64,000 bases of DNA, taken from contig WPIO01000031.1 of NCBI GenBank assembly GCA_009760855.2, positions 949,001 through 1,013,000 of the forward strand, given 5' to 3'. The notes below the pieces were generated by a model. The model worked only from the letters and a program-made list of their open reading frames with translations. It was not told the DNA's origin and searched no databases. Both the position numbers and the translations under genes were made by a program. Source of the stretch: Cristatella mucedo (taxonomy: Eukaryota > Bryozoa > Phylactolaemata > Cristatellidae). Shown here piece by piece: positions 32,562-45,109 of the stretch (positions are counted from its first letter, which is position 1; every line of letters begins with the position of its first letter).

Positions 32562-32615
32562 CAATAATACAGTTGCTACAGCGCCTATAGAGAACTCAAT
32601 CTCTTAGAGAAGTTT
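32562..32615 (-). mobile_element. LINE A / SINE 2 type tail remnant
   Basis: The short run gcgcctatagagaactcaat followed by ctcttagag is the reverse complement of the shared 3' hairpin, preceded by an aataat remnant. Confidence 0.45.
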
Positions 32616-32619
32616 ATTA

Positions 32620-34090
32620 ATCAAGATTCACTAGCAGCTGCAGCAAAGGCATCTGCTGCAGTGCGAAGCGCACGTCTAGGAACAGAAGTTTCCTAGCACG
32701 AAAAAGCTCGCTCGCTTAGCAAAAGCTTGAGCTTTTCATATACGCATGCTGGTTATATACTGGGTACCTTAGTAAAAATACCGATGTCGCTCTGGAACGC
32801 CGAACTGTGGATGGAGGAAGCTTGCCAAGCGGCGAACCAGACTGCGGCCGAGTGCCGGTTCGAGTGGTAAACGTGCAATGAGCAGGTCGCTTTACCTGTA
32901 ACATTGTTTATGTTATCCTAATTAAATTACATTCACCTAGGGTTCGTTCGTTGGCGTTAAATGAACCAGATACCAAGCATAAATAAGGGATTTAACCGAA
33001 CCGTATTCGCTAGCTCACATTTTCACTGCGAATCTAGCTCATCGCTACTCCCACACTCCTCGATAACACTCGTCAAGACAAACTCGCGAACCTCGCCCTA
33101 CAATACACCGAGTTCTGCTAAAGAGGAAATGACGTAGTGCCGGTTCAGGCTCAAAGTAGCTCAGCAGAAACACGCGGTTCCCGGAACGCAACTGCAACGA
33201 AGATCCGCTGCCTAAACATTAAGAAATATTTCTACTTCCGCCCCATGCTCGGAGCGGGAACAACGGACCGCTTGCACTCATATGAACGCGTTTGAAGTGC
33301 ACCATACGCCTCTCGAGGTTTCGGCCAAACACCCGACTCCTCTCGTCCTCACTCCGCTCCTGTCGTCGTCGGTAGGCGGTGAGGTGCCTGCTCCGCTCCC
33401 CGCTTGGCGAAGACTCAGCCTGGTAGTTAACAGGCTGTCGGCCGACTCGCTGTCTCGCTCCGTCGAACGCCCCGTGAATGCTCCCGGTTAGCCCCCGGCT
33501 GCTCGAGCGCTTAAGCGCACTCGGGCACTTTCACTAGCACCAGTCCTCCCGACTTCTCCCCGACTCTCTAAATCTGCCGCGGGAGCTTCGCCTTAACTAA
33601 ATATCGTGGGCTATCCGTCGCCTTTCCTTGCCCAATATAAAATCAAGGTCTACGTGCCGGAAATTGACGCCGATCCGTGATGCCTTTAATCTTAAACTTA
33701 AGCCATACACCGAAAGTTAAAGCATAAACATGCCAGAGCGCTTACCTGTTGTGAATACTGAAATCTAAACCCTAAATCTGCCAAACCGCCTGACCTTTAC
33801 TCGTCTAAAAAGCGTTCCGGTGCGTCTGTCCATTAAAGCCCTGCTTTGCAGCCGCTTGTGAAGGCCTTCGGCGAGTCGTCTAAAGTCGGTGGAGGATCTT
33901 CTGCTGGACGAGTAACAAGCCGCTGTGTTCATCGCTGAATACGAAGCAGCAGGTAGTAGTCAGGCGTTCCTACCTGAGACCGACGAATGCTCGCAGCTGT
34001 TCGGACCGAGCCTGTGTATATATATAGAGAGAGAGATTATGTTCCCTTAGGGCAGTACGAAACGACCTGCTATTAGCAGTATTTTACGCT
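32620..34090. other. CpG-rich intergenic sequence, nothing identified
   Basis: No conserved frame. A short TA/GA run at 34017-34038. Confidence 0.4.
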
Positions 34091-34099
34091 GGTCACTTT

Positions 34100-34520
34100 T
34101 TAAGAAAGAATTGGCTGGATTTCCGACAGGACAACCTGGTCGTACCCAGCTTTAGGGCTAAGTTTGCTTGGCTGTGACGCCTGTCACGTGATGTGAGGGC
34201 CAACAGCTGGGCAGGGGCTTGACCGGTAGGCGTGCCCCGATATGCGACGACGCCAGGCAACCTTGGCTTTCGGAGATCTGACGTTGGCCGGACAAGTCGG
34301 TGGTGTTTGACGCTCTTGGTCTCGCCAAGTTATACACCTGGACGGGTGTAGGGCGTTCCCCGACGATGCGGCCACGCACGGAAGTCAACGAGGGCCCGAG
34401 CGAGGCGAGAGATAAGCTAGAGATAAGCTCGCTCGCTGCTATGGCATGCATACTCCACAGGTCCTTGCAACGTCTCTTTCATAGTCCCCTCTTCCGTCAG
34501 CCGGAGCGGTTTAATATCAG
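34100..34520 (-). repeat. Unnamed GC-rich interspersed repeat, copy 1
   Basis: Its reverse complement aligns collinearly with 42890-43330. Shared anchors include gtgcgtggccgcatcg, cacccatccaggtgcataac (with changes), and caacatcacgacttagtcag against caaacaccaccgacttgtcc. No coding potential evident. Confidence 0.65.
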
Positions 34521-34639
34521 AATGCGGCAGTGACAGGGTACCCCAACACGATTTTCCGGGGTAGAGGGCTTGAAAGTGTTACGTTACTGTGTCTCCGGCG
34601 GCAGCAGCGCGAGTGGAGTCTCGCGGTGACACGAAGATA

Positions 34640-34975
34640 CGAGCGGGCGAACGCAAGTGGTGAACGAGACTCTCTTTATTCCCCAGCGGGGTACATATAC
34701 GAGCTGGGGCTGACCACAGATACGTGTGTAACGCCGAAGGCTCGGCGGAGTAAGCTTGACCTGCCGCTTCCCTAGCGGCGTAGCCTATCGCCTAATGCCG
34801 TTCGGTGCGCGCCTCCGCGCAATAAGCTGGCCGCCACGAAACGAGCGTTTCTGGCGCTGACCTGCTTACCGTTACTAAAGGGGGTCGTGAGTCCGCGGCG
34901 TGAATTAGAAAGCGAGACACACAAATTGGGGATTTTACTGAACTTTATTCGCAAGCGCACAAAGTCGCTGCGCGT
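34640..34975 (-). mobile_element. Possible LTR-like sequence
   Basis: On - there are two polyadenylation-type contexts, gcgaataaagttcagtaaa near 34945 and ggggaataaagagagtctcg near 34680. TATA-like sequence precedes the second and GC-rich text lies between. This is suggestive of U3-R-U5 organisation, but no second LTR or primer-binding site was found. Confidence 0.25.
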
Positions 34976-35022
34976 CTAGTTCAGCTTTATCTCCACTCCT
35001 CGCACGTTCTCAACTGCACCAA

Positions 35023-35520
35023 CACTCTTGCGGAAAGAATACTCCTCCACACTAAGCGCGACCCGGACCCTAAACCCTAACCGGTGAACTAGGAATCCGT
35101 TCCCACCTGTGCCGAGGGAATACCCCAAACACGCCAACGTAAACACTCTTGCGGAGGGAATACTCCTCCGCACTGAAGCGCATACCGGAGTCTAAACCCT
35201 GACCGGTGAACTAGAACTCGGTTTCCACCAGTGCGACCGGAATACTCCACACACGCCAACTCAAGCACTCTTGCGGAGGAAACACTTCTTCACACTGGGG
35301 CTGCTTACGTGTATAATGGGAAACGACCCAAATAGACGGAGCCTGAACCAGAGTCTAAACCCTGACCGGGAACTAGAACTCGGTTTCCACCAGTGCGGCA
35401 GGAATACTCCACACACGCCAACTCAAGCACTCCTGTGGAGAAGATACTTCTCCACACTGAAGCGCGAACCGGAGCCCAAACCCTACCCGGAGAACTAGGG
35501 CTCCACAGACGCCAACTACG
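35023..35520. repeat. 121-bp tandem repeat, four units
   Basis: Units start cactcttgcggagg at 35023, 35144, 35266 and 35428 (the last as cactcctgtggag). Spacing is 121, 122 and 162 bp, the third unit carrying an insert of about 40 bp. Each unit also contains gagtctaaaccctgaccgg and acacgccaactcaag. Confidence 0.9.
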
Positions 35521-36240
35521 CCTAGCTCGCACCGGCAAAACCCTATGCCGAGACCACGTGCTAGCGCGAACACACAAAACACGAAAGAACACAAAATGCC
35601 AGCCCGGGCGCGATACGACCGTTTTCGGTGGAGTTCCACCGAATCCTCTTAGAGCTGTCTCGTCCTGTCCCGTCCATCGTCGGCGGACAGCCCGCCCTCC
35701 TCCCTCGCTTTCAGAGAAACGAGTGCCCGACGGCGTCGAGGCGCAGAGCCGGACCAAAGACAAAAGACACGAGGCAAAAGACCTAGAGCGAGCGTCGCTC
35801 GACTCTTAAATACTTAGCTGAGACAATGGGGCAAGAGCTTAGTGGTATTGGGCCCGACACCAGGGCCCATCACGGTAAGGAATTAATGCCGGCATTAGGC
35901 CACTGGAATGTCCCCTCTGTCCAGCTTGAATGGCGAATGGGTTCCAGACGATTCTTTTTGGACAGAGTGATGGCGAAGGTTGACAGGCCAGCCAACATCA
36001 ATCAGCCGCTCCCGCGGGTATCGGACCAATTCTAAAGGCCGACTCGCCACCGCTGGTCAGAGAGCTTCCTGGCTTGCTCCTAAGCGCTTCCTCTCTAACC
36101 GCACTGACGCTCCTCTCTGGCTCACTGCTCCAGGACAAAGGAGTTCTAGCCCGCCTCCGAACAGCTCTTGTTCGTGCTAAAATTCAGCCAAGGCCAGCAG
36201 GGCGCTACACGTGAGTGCCTGTGGTGGGCCACATGCTGAC

Positions 36241-36405
36241 GTCAAAGGCTGCTTGGTTCCACCACCCGCCGCAGGCGGGGCATATACTAGCGGCCGGGAA
36301 GCAGCAGGCTCACGCAACATCCCTTCCCCCATAGAATGTCAAAGGCTGAACCACCCGCCGCAGACCCGGGCATACATCGCGGTCGAGAAGCCACAGGCGC
36401 ACACA
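36241..36405. repeat. 97-bp tandem duplication
   Basis: gtcaaaggctg...accacccgccgca recurs at 36338 with about 80 percent similarity through cgggaagcagcaggc / cgagaagccacaggc. Confidence 0.75.
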
Positions 36406-36617
36406 GCAAAAGTTACGCCTGTCTGCGTACTCGCACGTGCTCATATTCACCCTCGGCGCTGCTCTTGGCCGCAAAGCCGACTGCCTTGGGTCGTCCATAG
36501 AAGCAGACTAGCAGTCTACTTAGAGCAGCGTACAATGGCGCGCAGCGATTACGCTTCGAGCATTTGCGGACAAACTTCGCTCCAAGCCGAGCGTAACCAT
36601 CTCTCGAGGGTGCCCAT

Positions 36618-36750
36618 GCTTGATAAACAATATGAATAGGGGTGACATGCATAGGATCAGCGTGCAAGTGAGTTTACTGGCAGCACGCACAGTGTCAGCA
36701 CGCATAAGCACATAAAGAGCGAATCGCAGGGACCCACTAAATGCTGTCAT
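36618..36750 (-). mobile_element. LINE family A 3' UTR fragment
   Basis: Reverse complement of the 3' UTR (tgcatgtcacccctatt, gtgctgacactgtgcgtgct, agtgggtccctgcgattc), truncated before the hairpin. Confidence 0.78.
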
Positions 36751-36759
36751 TGCGGACGC

Positions 36760-39270
36760 ACATGAAATGCGGAGGGACGCGCATGGAATGGGCCGAGGAC
36801 CTGGGTCTTGACTCAGCTGGCGAAATACGTGTATCTCAAATATCCAGTTCTTTCGACGAGTGAAATGCGCCTTTCAGCTTCGTTCTGGTAGATATGGTAG
36901 ATTTGATTTAGTTTCGATTTGCTAGAGAGGAACTGTCGGCCTCCGCGACCCCGAATGTGTTGGACGTGTTGGAAACATTTTCTCCTGCAACGTGCAGCAA
37001 GAGGGCTTTCTTGCGAGCGCTGTACTGCATTTCCGGCCCAACCGCGTAGATCTCGCGACGGCGGAGCCATATCCTCCAACGGACGCCAGAGGTCAGCGGA
37101 GCCCTGTCAAATGGTGGAGGAACTCTCGTAGTTCATTTTCGTTACACTGTTGAGAAGCGGGGTTCGAATTCTCCGTCGCTACACACGCCGCCTTTGACTG
37201 TGCCGCGGGCGATAACACAACGATGCATGCAAGCGGCAAGCGAATGGTCTGAACGCCACGTCGTCAATACGTTCTTTCTCATGTAAGACGGAACGGGTTC
37301 TGTCGAGGTTCGCATGGGTCTACGAAGAGTAGCTACGCATGTCAAGGTCAACCATTCGGGAGATAACTAGGAAGCAGTTCAAAGGTTGGGCATGTAGTTA
37401 AACATCGGCTTTTTCTGCTGAGGGTGGAATATACAGTAAATCTCGTCAGTACTTTGTCAAAGTCGTCTATATCGCACGAAAAAGCACCGTATTCAAATGT
37501 TCACAAATCTCGATAGCGTCGCAACCACTTACCGCTGGCAGCGAAGCCAATTAAGTTGGTTCCATTCTCGGTCGACGTTTCAGCAGCAATTATTTAGTAG
37601 TCAAAATGATCCTTCCATTTCAGCCACGCTGACGCATCATTAGTCACTATCGGACATATGCCAGGCGGGAGCAACCACTCAGCGCTCGTGATCGCTGCAA
37701 TAGATAGTATCCTACTTATGCAATGCTGTCGATACGGCACGCCCAGCCACGCCAGTGCGCGGCCTATGCAATGCGCGCGTCTCCGGTCTGTCACTTACTG
37801 AACTAATGTGTAACGAGGAGGTTCTATTTACTTCCATCTCATGTCAAACAGTTCGCAAAGTAAAATATGCTATACAAATACGATGTTGCCGGACATCGAT
37901 TGTGCAGCCTTTTTTTCTACCGCGAATATAAAAGGCGATATATCGTCAATTTTCTCGTACTGTCTGACTCGCTGACTTAACAGAACAAGCAGCAGGCATT
38001 CTCTTTCAGGGCGGTTCCTGAAGCGTAGGACTGCTGACAGTCGAAGCTTTCGTTCCAAAGTCCCGGACGGGCGGAACTGACTTCCCTAACTCTGGTGCGC
38101 GCGAAGGCACCTTTCTGTCGTTGAATACCTTTTCAAGGGCGTTCCAGCAGTCTTTCGCTGTTAAGTCTGTTCGCGGCCTGTTATGCGCAACAAACACCTC
38201 CTGGACCATCGGAGGAAGTGTAAAACGGTCGATAGCGCCGAGCAGAAGCTGCGGCGCGAAAACCAGTGGCTTCCAAGGGCTCGAGGGCAGCCCATTCTCG
38301 ATGTTTTTGGGTAATAAGATTTATTAAGAAAACAATGGCCATTAATTGCTGCAATGTCCATTGGCCCGCGGACGCACACTCGCGAGCACGGCGCTGCCGT
38401 GCAATAAGTTACGACCGATGGTTGCGATGATGCGACTTTTGCTCGAAGGTGGTGACGACTACGCCGCAGAATGTGCTACCGCAGCCGACGGACACGACCG
38501 TCGCTAGCACCGCCGCACTTCTGGCAATCACGGAGCAGGCTCGGCCGCGACGCCACAGCCTCAGAGCGTGGCGGCGGCGGCGGTGTAAGAGGCAGGTTGA
38601 GGCGACTGCGCGCGCAGCAGCTCGACGGACGCGGCTTGCGCGTCGGCGCGGAGGAGTCCGCGTCTGCGGAGCCGGCTCTTCCGCACGATTCGAAATGGGC
38701 GAGATGGGGCGGAGCTGACCCGAGAGGCTAGGCGCTTCGTTGAGCGCCGGCCGCGACTTGGGCGGCGGCGCGTCGGAGGCTGCCGCCCACGTCACAGCCA
38801 ATGGCCGGTCGCCGCTGCAGTAGCGGTCGCTCTTAGACGAAGCCTCTTCGCTGACGGAGGCAGAGGTCGTTGGGATCGCTCGCCAGAGCACGATGGTCGC
38901 CGTCGAATGTAGTTACTTCTCGAAACAGTTCAACCCAATTAGTGGAGAAAGCGTGTAAACTGGCGAGTGACAATTGCATGCACGATTTCCGCACACATAG
39001 AGCAGCCGAACGCGACCGCCGATTCATTCGGGTGGTTAATTAGTTTGAGGAATCGATCCGCTTTATATGTAGCCAAGGCTAACGGGAAGTCAAACCTGCC
39101 ATAGGCGCTCAGGAACATAGTGTGCGGCCATCGAAGGGTTTCAGATTGGTCGAACGACGAAATGCTGAGCAGCCAGAATGATAAGTACACTAGTGATTCG
39201 TTTACTTAGCGCCTTAAGAAAATGTAATCTCTATCAAGGCGGCGCTTTGCAAATAATCACACAACACCTT
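36760..39270. other. CpG-rich intergenic sequence, no gene supported
   Basis: A - strand frame at 38006-38209 contains DLTAKDCWNALEKVFNDRKV, weakly reminiscent of a retrotransposon gag helix; I do not assign it. Overlapping Arg/Ala-rich frames at 38410-38890 on both strands are typical of GC-rich non-coding DNA. Confidence 0.35.
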
Positions 39271-39272
39271 GC

Positions 39273-39347
39273 CCACTAGAATTAGTGGCGATAGCCAGTT
39301 AAGGCTCTTCTGTCTATAAATTAAATGAAGCAACTCAATATGCTGAC
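39273..39347 (+). mobile_element. Partial SINE family 1 remnant
   Basis: Only the 3' body is visible: agtggcgatagccagttaag then gctcttctgtctata and a degraded end. The tRNA-like head is missing. Confidence 0.5.
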
Positions 39348-39794
39348 ATCTTGTAGTCCATCGTGTAAACCACCTTGCAGCGCCTTCCACTTTGATCGAA
39401 ATCATCGCCCGCTCCAGACGATCGCTGCCGCCGTCGTCGAATCGCGCGACGCTCCGTTTTACATAGCAACCTTCGACTTCCTCCTCTGCCGGTCGGGAAA
39501 CTATCGACGATTCTTCGGCCAGCATGACGCACCGGCGCTCCGCCGAGTGAGCCGGTCGTTCCTTTCGCCGTCGCCCGGAGCTACTTCGCCTTCGATCTGA
39601 ATAGCGAAATAGGCTTGCATTTTTGGCCGGAAGCTGCCGTCAGGACGATCGCGGAGCGGTGAGACGCAATGCGGCGAGCGGCTGTGTCTGGCGTGCTCGT
39701 GGCCGTCTTGCTCCGTCCGCCGGTTTGCCACGCAGCGGTGGGCAATCGGCAGTTCTTCAGAGGCTTGCGTTCGTCGTCTGACGCATGACGTACA

Positions 39795-40158
39795 AAGTGA
39801 CAGTGCATTTAGTTCGTTTTCTCCCAAAGCCTGGAACTAACTCCCAACTTGCGTCACGACATCCCTGACTTATCCACATTTAAAAAGAAATTAAAAACGC
39901 ACCTGTTTATCACAGCATTAAGTGGATCCCTGGGATTCGACTTCTATATGTTTATGCGTGCTGACACTGCGAAAGCTGCCACTAACCACGCTTGCACGCT
40001 AACCCTTCGCGTCACCTCTAACCATGTTATTCTTGTTGTTTATTGAGCATGCTGTCATTAACCATTAGAACGTGTTTCCTTTGCAGCAAATGCAAAGCGC
40101 CCAGAAAGAGATTTAGTTCTCCGAGGGCGCTTTAGCAAGTGTGCTATTCTTATTATAT
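39795..40158 (+). mobile_element. LINE family A 3' end
   Basis: Starts at KAWN-type sequence (cccaaagcctggaactaac), continues with ccacatttaaaaagaaatt, the 3' UTR, hairpin and tattcttattata. It retains CpGs such as cacgcttgcacgct where intronic copies have cacttgcatgct. Confidence 0.86.
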
Positions 40159-40184
40159 AGTGGCGTTCTGTGCGCATGCGGTAA

Positions 40185-41350
40185 CAACCTCTGACCTCGT
40201 GTCACGCAGCAAAGAGAAAATGGAAAGCATGGCTGAGTCAAGAGGGCAGTCGAAGGAGCGACTCGCATGCAGTTTGTGCTGGCTGGAAAGGATTCGCCAA
40301 AGTCGGCAGCAGGAAAGTTGACCGCTGCGTAAGAATCCGTTGCGTAAGAATCGCGGAAGTGGTGTTCACAGTCTTGGACCTGCGGAGCCAAGGCTTCTGT
40401 CGCCAACAGTCCTTACAATCCTTGAATAAAGAAATGGAACGGCTAGGTTATTGTCGGTGGAGAGCTTGAGTGCACGAGGAGGCTGAAACTGGTGCAACAG
40501 CTGCGCTACGTAGGAAGGAGCCAAGCCAAGGCGGGCCTTGAGGGTCAGAGTAAGAATTATCTATCGATCAATTGGGAGCCATCGTGGCTCTTTCTGTGAA
40601 AAAGACACATGGCGGAACCTCTCTGATTATTTAGTCAACCCGGCATTCGCATTCGTCGCCGTCTTAAAAGGATTAATGGTTTGCTTCAGTAACCCAGCCA
40701 AAACGAAATATTAGTCATTCAGCCTAGACAAAACCGAGGAGCTGATAAGCCGATAGATATTCCGATAAAATATAAGATAAGCTGATAAATATTCTAATCT
40801 GTTTAGGATCGAACGCGATTTCTAGGTGCAGAATAGCTGGTCTTCCTTATGAAGCTTTTTAATGGCAAGCAATTATCAAGAGAATGCATAAATTCCGAGC
40901 ACACGACAGTTGCACTATATCATCGCCAATTTGTAGAGTCAACTCTCCTAGTCCAGCCGCAAACTTGGAGTGTCCTGTGATTAGGAGTCTGGCGTTATCA
41001 GTAGTTAGCTTAAGAAAATGAGCCAACATCTTGAATGGAATGTCTGATTAGAGGGCTTTATCAGACCCTGCGGCTGATTCCGATGGCTCAAATGGTAATA
41101 CAGCTTTGTATTGGGAAAATAGATGAGATAGCCAGTCCCACGGGCCCGAATCACTTTTCCGAGAGGCTCAATATAAATCGAGAATAAAAAAGGATGGATA
41201 ATTGATCCTTGCGGAACTTCACAGGTGGCTGATCTGCTTGACGAGACGCGAGCGGCGGCACATGGTGAGGACTGAAAACGATCGCACAAGTACGATTCCA
41301 ACCATGCTAGAGGCGCATCCAGCAGACCGGTCGGTGTTCTCAATCTTTCG
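40185..41350 (-). mobile_element. LINE family B copy
   Basis: On - from high to low: PLAWLESYLCDRFQSS, EVPQGSIIHPFLFSIYIEPL (thumb/fingers block VPQGS), a degraded YxDD region (YFPNTKLYYHL, catalytic Asp pair lost), HFLKLTTDNA-type sequence, and the C-terminal segment shared with 11191-11550. Inactive. Confidence 0.72.
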
Positions 41351-41924
41351 ACTAGGATTGTAATCGGAACAAGTGGCGTATGCTATATCCCGATCGACGT
41401 TTCCTGCCCCAATTTTGGCGGCCCCCAGCCACGTGACCGTCGCTGGTATAGCGCCAGTAGAACAACCATTTGATTAATCTGTTAATAATAAAATCGCGGG
41501 CGTCAAAAATAACAGGTGAACTAAGCAATATCACAGGGGAACCCGAAATACACTGAAATCGTGGCGTGCTAAATCAGCCAGATTATTAGGGATATTAATT
41601 ATTAATATTTATATTAATTATTCGCGGCTCCTAAATTTAAACTTCTATGAACCGTAAATGCAACGCACTATTGACTAGGCCGCATAAAAGCAGAAGACGT
41701 GTAGAGAGCCTTGAGTGTTGTGCTTCCGGAGTTGGCATTGGTATTTGAGCTGATTTTTACTATAGACAATTGAGCCGCTGGTGCACGTTATGACCGCTGC
41801 GGAATGCCTGTAACCCTTCATTGCTGTCGATAGACTAGTCTAAGCTACAGATGTGGACTTGTTATGCTAAGTTATGGGCGCTCTGCGTCGCTGCCGTGTT
41901 CTGCTACTTCGGAATATCTGCTTG

Positions 41925-42080
41925 GGCATGCACATGCTTACACTGTGCCTGCTGCTTTCGGATGCTACCACCAAAAATTTGGCAATGCTTTATACACAGC
42001 ATCTGTAAAGTGCCTCGAGAGAGAGATTCATTTCTCTGCGGGCTCTATACAAATCTATTATTATTAGTAGTAGTAGTATT
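41925..42080 (+). mobile_element. LINE A / SINE 2 type 3' tail
   Basis: Contains gcatctgtaaagtgcctcga, the hairpin gagagattcatttctctg, and ggctctatacaaatctatta followed by ttattagtagtagtag. The 'ctatacaaat' ending is the SINE 2 variant of the tail. Confidence 0.65.
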
Positions 42081-42889
42081 GGTGTTGAACCTACAACTAG
42101 CTAGCCGCGATACAAAGTTCAGGCGTCACTAGTATTCGTCGCAAGTCAGCCGAGACTTTCGCCGCCGCCGCTACTAGCGCTGCGTTAGTGGCCTAGTTCT
42201 GTCGTGGCGTGGCAGCAACGCGCCACATTAGTAACCACAACCAGACTATCGGGGAATACGGAATAGCCATACGCAAGCGATCGCTATCCGCTAAATTTGA
42301 ACCATCGGCTCCAGAGATTCTCGACGGCAGCATTGTCCCGGCATGCCCTCACTCTAGTCCAATTCGCGAGTGGCTGGGTAACGGGACTCATGCACGACGC
42401 CACGCGTGCTAATAACTTCCGTCCTGGGGCCCTACGAACGTCGCAGTACGTGGAGGCGCAGAATAGTTCAGGCGTTAACTTTGCCGCTTTCGCTTTTTCG
42501 CTGGACGCGGCGTTCGTCTTCTTTATTGGTATCGGCCGCGGTTGGTTGTATCGTAATAAATCCAGGGCAGCCGATATCTCGCGCTCTCCGGTCGCCGGAG
42601 GTACTGTAGCTGAGTTCCGGGGGTCAGAGGCTAATTCTCGCCTAGCCCCGCCATGCTCTGGCCACGACGCCGCTCGCCATGCCGCTGAGCTAGGGTAAGG
42701 CGAGCGGTCGTCAGGTTAGACCTCTTTATAATATCGCATGCACCAACAAAAACAGGGGAACTAAACAATTCTACAGGAAGGGTCCTACACACAGTACACT
42801 ATAGGGGCGGCAAGCGCGAACAAACGTATTAGTCGGTCAGTCGGCTTCGGCAGTCCCGCCGTTGTACCGACTCCCTTCCAACAGTACGA

Positions 42890-43330
42890 GCGTACGCCAT
42901 TAAAGATCCGGCAAGCCGAGTAACTGCTTGGCTAGTCGGAGTCGACGTCTACCACAATCGAGAGCTTCTGCCGAAAGACGCCTACTCACGGAGGGGGGCA
43001 CGAACACGCTACACGGGGAACTCGGAGTATACAAGTCCCAACAACGAGCGTGCTATCCAGCTCCGCTCGGGCCTTGCGTGCGTGGCCGCATCGCCAGAGC
43101 ACGCCTGCACCCATCCAGGTGCATAACTCGGTGAGAGTGGGAGCCTCCAACATCACGACTTAGTCAGTCAACTTCTGCTACCCAAGAGCCCCGGTGACCT
43201 CTCGCCACCGCACATTCGGCCGTACCCATAGGTCAGACCCCGGCCTAGCCGATGACCCTTACTAAATTACAGCCGTCGTGTCCCAGCCAACCGAACCCAA
43301 CCTGGGCACAGTAGTATCCCGGTAAGGCCG
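42890..43330 (+). repeat. Unnamed GC-rich interspersed repeat, copy 2
   Basis: Collinear with the reverse complement of 34100-34520; the best-conserved part is about 43060-43180. No frame is conserved between the copies. Confidence 0.65.
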
Positions 43331-44229
43331 GCGCACTCCGCCGTTGGCGACGAGCGAACGCTAAGCGACGAGGACGGCTCCGTGCCAAAGTCAAACTTCA
43401 AACCTTTCGAGAGTCCTTAAAAACTGCCTTGGCCACCCAAGCCTACACCAAGGCAAAGGGCAGGCTTGGTCCAGCCGGTTGATCTCCAGCGGGCTTTATC
43501 ACTTATAAGCCGCCCGAGGCTACGTGAATCTCGCAGAGTACAAGGGTGTCTTGTGATCAAGAAATAGTGCCAAACGCAGCTAATAGATCGGACAGGACCT
43601 GGTTTGTGACGTTAAATCATAGTCATAAATCAGAATGTCGTTGGTCGCACGGTGGGTAGCAGAGTCAGTGGAGTCGCTCTGCTTGAACCCCAGCTGAAAA
43701 ATATGAGTGACAATTCAATCTTGTCCATGCGCTCCCACTAGCTTCTTAGCAACAATCGCTGCACCTTAAAGTCTATGCTGAGAAGCCACGTGAGTCTTAA
43801 GCGTCGGATTAAACGCGCTCTCAAAGATGACTCTACCGCGAAACGTGCTGAATGCTACATCGGACTGATTGTTATGACAGCCCTAGCGATTATTAGCAGC
43901 TCCTGAATTAATACTATTGCCAACCGGTATGATGGGTAGCAATGAGTCACTCTTGCTTTGGGCTTCGAACGAGGCGATTGTACTTCGGGTTTTGATCCAG
44001 AGCATTGTATACTAAGGCAGGCGCAGTGCACTCCCACCTCTCTCTGGCTATGAAATGGGTGTAAAATAGGAAAGGGAAATTGCAGCCCACTGGGGGCTAC
44101 TTGGTCTACAAGGGCGCATAAAAAGGCCTACCGTGCCCAGTGCTGTATCCGTATCTGTATCCGTGCCCAGTGCTATATTGCTTTGGCATGATGACCTCAC
44201 AGGAGGCTGCTGCAGAAGTGCAAATGTGA

Positions 44230-44750
44230 TGCTGCAAACTCTCGGACAAACTTGACTGTGGTTAAGCACGACTACATTGCTACGCTGTGGTTTGAATTAA
44301 AAGCAGGCAAACTTGACAGCAGCGGCGATGTGGTCATCCAACAATGGTCAGTGTGGAGCACGGCGAGCACAGGCTACAGCTGCTTCGTATTTATTGGCTG
44401 AGCCAACGTAGAGCTCTTGGCTGTCAAACGTTTTGAGTTACGATAGTTTGGCCCCGATAACCGTTGCGGTTGTCTTGAGACTGTTTAATTGGAGGAGGAG
44501 GTCAAAAACCGTCAGTGTGACAATGTCAGCAATACGACATGCGATTAATTTGAGAGAATCCGAGGCGCTGGAAGGCCGCTGCGATCGATAAAAGCACAGA
44601 TGCGACTGCGTCATCTGCACAGAGAATCCGGAGAGCGGATATTGCTACATGAAATCGACCTTGAGCCTATTCCCCAGTTACCCATTGGCGTGTCTACAGG
44701 ACGGAGCCAGGTCGCACTCGAGGGGACTCCCTTCAAGATGGCGGCGTTGC
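44230..44750 (-). mobile_element. LINE family B fragment (RT palm)
   Basis: On - a frame reads QMTQSHLCFY then LKLIACRIADI and LLLQLNSLKTTATVIGAKLS, matching the 'ADDTQL...L..C..DI..W...N.L.LN..KTE...IG' block with the catalytic residues decayed. Confidence 0.6.
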
Positions 44751-44782
44751 ACTAGGCAAGTTCAAACCTCAAAGGAATTATC

Positions 44783-45105
44783 GCAGCAATGTAATGTAAT
44801 GCAATGTATCTCCGTCTGTAACTCCACAAAGTCATAAAGACCATGTGGGTGTTACGCAGGAGAGTTTTGTATAGCGGACTCACAGCCTAAGCGGCTTTCT
44901 GTAAGCGTTCGGTACCCAACAGACGTCGTCTCACGAAACAAAGAGAAAGTGGGAAGCATAGAAGAGTCAGGAAAGCAGTTGAGGTAGTGAGTAGCATAGA
45001 AGTAGCAGCCAAGGACTGCTGAAAAGGATGAGCCATAGTCGGCCGTAGGAGAGTAGTTGTCGTTGCGTAAGAATTGGGGAAGCGAGTTCCACAGTCTAGC
45101 AGAAG
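44783..45105 (-). mobile_element. LINE family B 3' end
   Basis: Pentamer tail (aatgtaatgtaatgcaatgt), then ctccgtctgtaactccacaa and the 3' UTR to the FLRK..NS region (gaattggggaagcgagttcc). Very similar to 11078-11370. Confidence 0.83.
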
Positions 45106-45109
45106 AGGC

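Noticed and set aside
31380-35560. CACGTG E-boxes at about 31388, 34194 and 35552 as CLOCK feedback sites
   Set aside because: They are 13-17 kb from the CLOCK start, single, and expected by chance in CpG-rich DNA.
34060-35600. CCCTAAACCCTAACC-like pieces near 35070 as telomeric repeat
   Set aside because: They are part of the 121-bp tandem unit and are not themselves reiterated.
38409-38891. 160-codon - strand frame rich in Arg/Ala/Ser
   Set aside because: Overlaps similar frames on +, no recognisable domain, GC-driven.
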